A stretch of 64,000 bases of DNA from assembly GCF_949628265.1 (NCBI RefSeq), contig NC_088787.1, forward strand, positions 25,472,501 through 25,536,500, written 5' to 3'. This DNA is from Cloeon dipterum (taxonomy: Eukaryota > Arthropoda > Insecta > Ephemeroptera > Baetidae). The notes under the pieces were generated by a model. It was not told the DNA's origin. It made no database searches and worked only from the letters and a program-made list of their open reading frames with translations. Of the stretch, positions 57,980 to 64,000 are shown piece by piece (the stretch's first letter is position 1; every line of letters starts with the position of its first letter). Position numbers and translations under genes: made by a program.

Positions 57980-60829
57980 TCACAGATCAGAAGCACTGAT
58001 ATCGTTTCTCCTAGAGAGAATCTCGCGCGCCTCTTGAGGATTCAGTCTGTGCACACCGATCTCCGCCAGAGCGTCTGTTGAGTCTTGGTCGTCCCTTAGC
58101 ACCTCGGCAAGCAGTTTAGCCGAGCCTGACGCCAGAGTCAAAAGGATGCACGCTTCTTTCAGACTTCAGAAATATTGCAAAATGTAAAATTCAAACTCAA
58201 ATTAAAGAGAGAAAATACTTACGGCTTGAAGAGATTGTCAGGCCTGGTAGTGAACTGTCCGAACAATGGAAACAGACCGTGAATAAGATCATATTGAAAT
58301 TGAGAGCCACCACCTAAACTGAACCAGTTTTCAAACACCAGCTCCTCCATAAGAAACTGCGTGATAGTAAAATTAGTAAATTTTTTTAATTATTGAGTGA
58401 ATTAATATTCTCACTTGAGACAAATACAACGCAAGCGAATGCCAGGCTTTGGCAAAAAGCGTCTCGGCTAACAATTCTTTCAGTTGCAGCAGTCTGGCTG
58501 AGAGTATCTGCATCATACCACACGCCGAGGGCGTCAAGCTATTTTCATCACTAGTCATGCAGAACCACCTTCAAACACATAGTGATTCACGATTGATGAA
58601 TTAAAAATAAATATTTTGTATCTTTCCAGACGTGTCATAACTTTTGCAGTACTAAATAAATTGCTCACCATGAACGATTCATACCTGTCCTTTCGATATT
58701 CCCTGCTTTTGGCCTTGACGTCAAGCAGCACAGCTTCTGTCAGAGTGTCTAGCAACTCGGTGGAAAGGCTATCAAGCAGCTGCAGGGCGTCGTCAAACAC
58801 GCAGCCTTGCACGTGACCCTGTCTGTACAGTTGCAGCTGCAGCAGCAAAGGTTTTTCAGCCCACTCTCGCAAAACGGCAGATACATAGCTCACAGAGTTG
58901 AGGATGGCAGGCAAGCGAGATGCCAGAGGCATTAGCCGCTCTTCACGCAGAATTTGCACCAAACGCAAGCGCCATTCTTCGATCAGCTCCAGTTGAAGTT
59001 CCACATACTGCAATCTGGGAAAGGTTATCATATTAATATTAAATATAAATTTTATCTTCTTCATGGTACGATGAATATTTAGTAAAATAAAAATTGAAAT
59101 TATAGTATTTAACTAAAGACATTTGCCTTTGTGTATAGTATCCAATATGAAAGTTAAATCACGCATTCTTGATGTTTACCTATGTCCAGGCTGAGGCAAG
59201 TTTCTAAATCGATCAGTCATAGTCGCTAGGAGTGCAATAAATGCATCGGCGCATTCAGTTACCTTGAGCTGCTCTTCCTGAGAAGCAAGAGCTTGCCAAG
59301 CGGTCTCAGAGCTCAACATTCGGTCCATTCGCTCGCCAGCATCTGGAAATATTTAAAATAAAATACCTATGCCATGCTTTTATAGAGAGCTTACACTTCT
59401 TTTCCATGGCGATCCACTTTACGAAAACAGGCGCCTGCGTGAGAACACCAACAACGCCTGGCTGACCAGGCGGATATCCAAGCCCCACACGCAGTTCCTT
59501 GTCAAAAGCGAGAGTTTCATCAACAGCGTGAGCAAATAGGGCATCGTCCTGCTCCAGCAAAGGCAACTCTGAGTGCAACTTTTCTAATACAAATTGAACA
59601 AGGGCTCTAGCAAACTCAATCTGCAAATAAAATGAAATGAAGTTAACTTCTAAAAATATTTTATTGTCTTTTGTCTGCACCTGAGCTGAAGGGGCATCCT
59701 CTCCTTTCACTCTATCCAAAACAGGCTGCACTCGCTGAGACAAAAAGGCTACATGTTCTTTAATCCATGCAAGCACCTGAGCCATGAACCATTCCGGTTT
59801 GTCAAGTCTGTTGGTCTGTCTTGGTCCTGAAAAGTGGTACAGAAACCGTCTCCGAAGCGGTCTGACCATCAGCTGCAAAGGCAAAGGTGGGGGCAGGAAG
59901 TCCGAAAGTAGCGCTGACTGATTTCGCGCGACTTCTTGCTGTCCTTCGCTAAATAAGAAGTGTATTTTATTTCATTTCGTGAAATTTTTTATAAAAATTA
60001 CGTGATTTCTAATAGAAGAAGTAATTCGACAAGAGTCTCAAAACGAGTTTCCACCTCTGCTGAGGGCGTAAAGGTCACATCAGCTACAATGGGCCACTTG
60101 ATTTCCTTCAGCACCTCATCAAATTCACTATGAAAGCGTGATTAAAAATTACGGTGATACAACAACTGGATTCCTACCTAGAAAGCTTTTCTTTGATCAG
60201 CGTGTGCCAGTAGCCCTGGGTTTCTGCATAGAAACTGGTTAGATGATGACAGTTGCTGCCAGCAAGAGCAGCTCCCATTTTTGCAAGCTGTCCCAGCAGT
60301 TCCATCACATGCCTCTCGTTATGGAAAGCCGCCTCCAGTTGGTTGCTCACGGCCTCCAGCTCTTGGATCCTCTTCAGGTAAGCAACTGCTGCTTCCAACT
60401 GACTGACCCTTTCAACCTATATGATACACAGTGGTATAAATAATGACGAACTGTTATTTAATTAAAAAGAAAATTGTGAATGCAAACCTGAGCTTGTAGC
60501 TGCTCTTCAAGTTGGCCTTTGCTGTGCACACTGAGGGTGTCGTACTGTCCAACAACCATCGCCACTTGCGAGGCAACAGCCTCGACCTCCTGCACGGCGG
60601 CCGACACCCGAGCGGCACTGCTAGCAACATCCAGCTAAATTGGAAAAATTCGATCAATTGTTAGAAAAGGAAATGCAACTTTTAGCGTGCTCACCATTTG
60701 CTCAATTTCATGTTTTTCTGCCACATATCGATCATACGCCTCTCGGGCCTTGTCCACGTCCGAACCGAGTTCTTCGTTCAACTCTCGAACAGCCTCAAGC
60801 ATCAAAGTTTCCGTATCGTCAACCTCCAT
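57980..60829 (-). CDS. RINT1: RINT1 (RAD50-interacting protein 1 / TIP20 family), 701 aa
   Basis: Tethering-complex subunit (NRZ, with NAG and ZW10) for Golgi-to-ER vesicles; also linked to the G2/M checkpoint through RAD50. Exons, 5' to 3': 60829-60695, 60634-60488, 60416-60178, 60127-60002, 59948-59681, 59620-59395, 59342-59180, 59014-58685, 58568-58415, 58356-58223, 58163-57980. They total 2,106 nt with TGA, all phases agreeing. The N-terminal third is coiled coil (LNEELGSDVDKAREAYDRYV, KRIQELEAVSNQLEAAF). The RINT1/TIP20 domain follows from about residue 200 (PLRRRFLYHFSGPRQTNRLD, KPEWFMAQVLAWIKEHV). The family's typical C-terminus is FQYDLIHGLFPLFGQFTTRP then LKEACILLTL. It is slightly shorter than the vertebrate protein. 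The start is the first ATG of exon 1, 202 bases from the divergent FASTK start. Confidence 0.93.
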
Positions 60830-61031
60830 TAGACAGAAAATTTATTTTAATTTAAGATCTGGTATATTTTTGGTCAAACGTCAGATCGGACTTGTGGAGG
60901 AGGGCGTAGTCAACTTATTTATTTACTTTCTGCGATGTTGGCAGCCTTGAATCTTCAGCTGAATTTATTTTCCATTCGGACTGGTGTGACTTTGTGAACT
61001 GATCTGAACGTCCCTCACAATAGTTACAGTG
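60830..61031. promoter_or_regulatory. Divergent promoter shared by RINT1 and the FASTK-family gene
   Basis: Only 202 bases separate the ATG of RINT1 (minus, 60829) from the first ATG of the FASTK gene (plus, 61032). Both promoters and leaders must fit here or overlap. No TATA box is evident on either side, as expected for housekeeping genes. Confidence 0.6.
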
Positions 61032-63512
61032 ATGATAGGCGGCCAACTGCGGCCGCTGGCTGCACGGGCCCTGGCCTCGGCCGTGAGGAGACGCATTACG
61101 AGTGGAGTTGCACCATCCGCCAGTAGCGAGGAGGAGCGACCGGCGGCGCGGAGGCCTCGCAGCAACCGCATGGTGGCGGCCGCTTTCTCCCAACTGGAGC
61201 CCACCATCGAGGAGAGAATCACGGCCGCCGGCACTTCAGTCGAGGAGCTGCTGGCCGTGGCCGCCGACAAAGGCGTGCAGCGGGATCACGCTCTGAAAAT
61301 AGTAGCCTCCCTTGCGGAGCGAGCGGCCGCCGAAGGCCCCGCGGTGTCGGCTAAGTTTGAGAGTGATCCCCGATTCACACGGCTGTGCCGAATGCTCGGC
61401 CATCTGAACAACAGCACTAAGCTGGCGGCCGCCAAGCACGATTTGGCCACTTTGCTCGGAGTGCCAGACGCTGACGAGGCGGCCAAAAAGGCCCAGTCAC
61501 TTACATTGGAACAGACAGTCAAGGTATGTATGATACCATGATACATAAACAACGCATTTCACTTTACACAAATTGATCCAAATGTACTCTTAAAAAAGTA
61601 TTTTTCTCTTGAGGAAATAAAAAATAGGTGTTTTGTAATATAATAATATAATATATTATGATGCACGTGGTGCTTTTTCTTGTCCAAGTACATATAATTT
61701 TATGTGCTAAACTACAAGACAAGAATGAAAGCTGTTTATTTAATGGACGTGACATTAAAATTTGAACTCTTTTAGGTGATGACAGCCTTGGCGTCGAAAA
61801 AAAGCAGGACAGTTCCTATTTTGCAAGCTCTTTCCACTAACATATGTGAGATGCAGCAAAATTTATCAGTCAAACAGGCTTCTGACTTGCTGTACGCTTT
61901 AGCGCTGCTTAATTTTCCAGACGAGGTATTATTTTCCCACTTTTTATAAATTGTGATGAATATATTCGCTGCAATGCATGGTTAATTTCGCAGAGTTTGT
62001 TGGACAAAATTCAGCAAGGATTGCAAGAAAATTTAGCACAAAACAAACAGCCAGCACCAGTGGGCTCGGCGCTAACGAGTATAGGCATTTTGCGCTACAG
62101 AGATGCAGGTGAACAAAAATTTTCATATTGGGGTTATACAACCAGCATGGTATGCATGCGCAGCACAAAGCCTATGTGGTTCATGTACAAGTTTTTAATT
62201 TCTCTTTAATTGACAACGAGGATGAAGCCTGGTTTTAATTATATTCAACATACAAGTTTTTAGTTTGAGCAATATGTGCAAAGGGAAACCCTAAGCACCT
62301 TTTTAATTAGGGCAAACTGTGAGGCCGCAGACTGAGCACTTTAATTATATGAAAATTACGAAAATTATAATAAAATAGTTTTTCAATCCTGTTCAAATAT
62401 TGGGTGGAATTAATCGTAAACATTTTTTCAGCCCTGCTAGATGCTCTTTCTGAATGGATGGTGGCGCACAGTGAGCAGTGCCGGCCGCAAGACCTGGTCT
62501 CTTTCCTGCTCACCCTGGCGTATACAGGTTACGAGCCCTCAAACCTTGACGCCGCACTGGAGGTGGTTTCAAAGAGACTGTCCATCATGAAGGATGCGCC
62601 ATCAGCCACTTCGTGGCTGGAAACTGTGTGGGCGCTCACAGTGCTTGGCCGGTTGCAGGGAGCGCAGGCCGCCTCTGTGCTCAACGCAAACTTCCTTGAG
62701 CAGCTCAGAGCGAGCTCTGCTCTTGGACCGTCAGCTTGCCTCAAGCTTCTTAATATTGACGCCTCAGCTGGACTGGAAATCAAAGACTTCAAGGGACCTA
62801 GACTCGAGATGCAAATCCATAACCTTCTCACCAAACCAAAGAGAAAAGAAATTCTTGTGAGTAAACCTACATCTTGGAAGACTTAACATTTTTCCGCTTC
62901 ATGTTCTTTGTCAATTTTATCTTATTGCAATTATATTATAATAATGTCTAACAGCACTAAATATTTTTAACAATTGTATCCTGTTGCTTTTTTTAATTGA
63001 AAAATTATTGATTTGCTATTTTTTAATACATAAACGGCTTTTATTTGTTGTAGGTGCGAAGTGTTTTGGACGCTCTGCAAAATTTATTCCCAAGCCCAGG
63101 CTTCTTGAACACGCAAATCGATTCTGGAATGGGTTTTCTAGTGGATGTTGAATGCCACGTGGACGCCAAAGGTAACGCTCTAGCGCTGGACAAACCTGCT
63201 CCAGCCAAAACGAAATCTTCTAGGTAACTAATTTCCTTATTAACACGTTAATCCATTACAATTTTCAATTTCGCAACCAGGATAGCAATTATGGTCTGGG
63301 AGTACGCGGATTTGTGTCGAAGAGTCAGTGAGCCGACAGGTCCAAACAAGCTGGCCGTGCGTCTTCTGCAAGCCCAGGGCGCGCGAGTGCTACAGGTTCC
63401 TCATTCAGAGTTCAGTCCAAATGAAAAACTCGTTCAAAGAGTGCAATATCTTGAAAAGAAAATTAAATCCCTGGCTAAAGAAAAGGTTGCTGTTAAGGAG
63501 AAGAAAAAATGA
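61032..63512 (+). CDS. FASTK-family mitochondrial RNA-binding protein with RAP domain (FASTKD4/TBRG4-like), 527 aa
   Basis: FASTK proteins act in the mitochondrial matrix on stability and processing of mitochondrial mRNAs. Exons: 61032-61523, 61776-61925, 61994-62108, 62432-62856, 63054-63223, 63281-63512; phases agree, sum 1,584 nt with TGA. The N-terminus (MIGGQLRPLAARALASAVRR) is Arg/Ala-rich without acidic residues, as in a mitochondrial presequence. Helical repeats follow (LSVKQASDLLYALALLNFPD, LVSFLLTLAYTGYEPSNL, SWLETVWALTVLGRLQ), typical of FAST domains. The last exon begins the RAP domain: IAIMVWEYADLCRR, GPNKLAVRLLQAQGARVLQV and QRVQYLEKKI, followed by a Lys-rich tail. Family call is firm; the choice of FASTKD4 over other members is by general resemblance and less sure. 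Confidence 0.85.
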
Positions 63513-63573
63513 CATAGGGCCAAAAGTGAGACTTCTAAATCCAAGTCTAAAGAATGATTGTAGGATTTCAATG

Positions 63574-63579
63574 AATAAA
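63574..63579 (+). terminator. Poly(A) signal of the FASTK-family gene
   Basis: AATAAA lies 61 bases after the TGA at 63510-63512. Confidence 0.55.
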
Positions 63580-63663
63580 TTGTTAACCGTAACTGTTAAA
63601 TACGTAAATCTGGAGGTTTTTAATGCAGAAAAACACAGGTTAAATTCATTGTAAACATAACAG

Positions 63664-63669
63664 TTTATT
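63664..63669 (-). terminator. Poly(A) signal of the partial gene at the window end
   Basis: TTTATT on the plus strand is AATAAA on the minus strand, 32 bases beyond the stop codon at 63704-63702. Confidence 0.5.
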
Positions 63670-63701
63670 ATTTGAAAAGTTAAAAATGAGATCTTACAAC
63701 A

Positions 63702-63807
63702 TCAGTCTTCTTCGTTACGGTTCAGTCTTGAATTCGATGGATGACCAACCACTGGAGGTGTCACTGGAAGGTCACACCTCAGGGTGGTGTTCATCATTGT
63801 TGATACC
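63702..63807 (-). CDS. Last coding exon of an unrecognised minus-strand gene (partial)
   Basis: The exon is bounded upstream by a good acceptor (TTCTCAG at 63814-63808) and ends at TGA. It completes a split codon, then reads VSTMMNTTLRCDLP, VTPPVVGHPSNSRL, NRNEED. The Pro-rich, acidic-ended tail looks like a conserved C-terminus, but I do not recognise the protein. A minus-strand poly(A) signal follows at once. The rest of the gene would lie beyond 64000. Confidence 0.55.
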
Positions 63808-64000
63808 CTGAGAATTGAAAATACTTGTATTAGAACATTAAAAATCGATCTTAATCCACTACATGCTTTCATTTGCGACCAAAGGTGGCACTTTCTTTAT
63901 TAATCAAAAAATCGATTTGATACATTTTCAATCGCATTTGGCTGCCTAAGTCAGCAATTGCAAAGACGCTTTTTCAAGGCAAAGAGTCTGGCCAACGGCT
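63808..64000 (-). other. Probable intron of the partial minus-strand gene
   Basis: AT-rich sequence upstream (on the minus strand) of the last exon. No further exon is clear before the window ends. Confidence 0.3.

Noticed and set aside
1-64000. CRISPR arrays, bacterial operons or a clustered defence system
   Set aside because: The window is intron-rich animal DNA; no spaced direct repeats or co-directional gene clusters of that kind were seen.

Overview
The window looks like genomic DNA from an arthropod, most likely an insect. Genes are split into many small GC-richer exons with clean GT-AG junctions, set in AT-rich introns and spacers. Every recognisable protein is animal-type: aralar, RINT1, FASTK family, HAO1, an insect-style CAP/antigen-5 protein and an AANAT-like acetyltransferase. 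Two small-RNA genes, a tRNA-Leu(AAG) and a U3 snoRNA, fit this. All gene models below were joined by hand from splice sites and reading phase. The complete models close in frame on a stop codon.

Layout. 1-4.3 kb: a poorly resolved minus-strand acidic coiled-coil gene (about 1280-2849). 4.5-22.7 kb: a plus-strand gene for an unrecognised secreted 324-aa coiled-coil protein, with a 5' noncoding exon, ten coding exons (several under 70 nt) and one GC-AG intron. 25.3-35.4 kb: a TATA-driven plus-strand CAP/antigen-5-like gene of 317 aa. Its introns carry a 1.06-kb hAT-type element and a U3 snoRNA gene. 36.1-42.7 kb: minus-strand aralar (SLC25A12/13), complete except for a short first coding exon. 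44.6-50.2 kb: a 252-bp hAT MITE, then a plus-strand GNAT/AANAT-like gene of 280 aa. 50.5-55.1 kb: a gene-poor spacer with a CpG-rich E-box cluster, an orphan TATA promoter and the tRNA-Leu. 55.8-57.9 kb: plus-strand 2-hydroxyacid oxidase (HAO1-like, 373 aa) ending in the peroxisomal signal SKL. 58.0-60.8 kb: minus-strand RINT1 (701 aa). 61.0-63.6 kb: plus-strand FASTK/RAP mitochondrial protein (527 aa, FASTKD4/TBRG4-like). 63.66 kb to the end: the last exon of an unrecognised minus-strand gene.

How the genes relate. This is not a functional cluster but a set of unrelated housekeeping and accessory genes. The 55-64 kb end is very compact: HAO1 and RINT1 converge with stops 118 bp apart, RINT1 and the FASTK gene diverge from a 202-bp shared promoter, and the FASTK gene converges on the last partial gene. 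I found no new defence or multi-gene system. The most notable items are the intronic U3 gene, the two hAT-type elements with recognisable target duplications, the odd C-terminal extension of the CAP protein, and the unrecognised secreted coiled-coil gene with a possible cassette exon.
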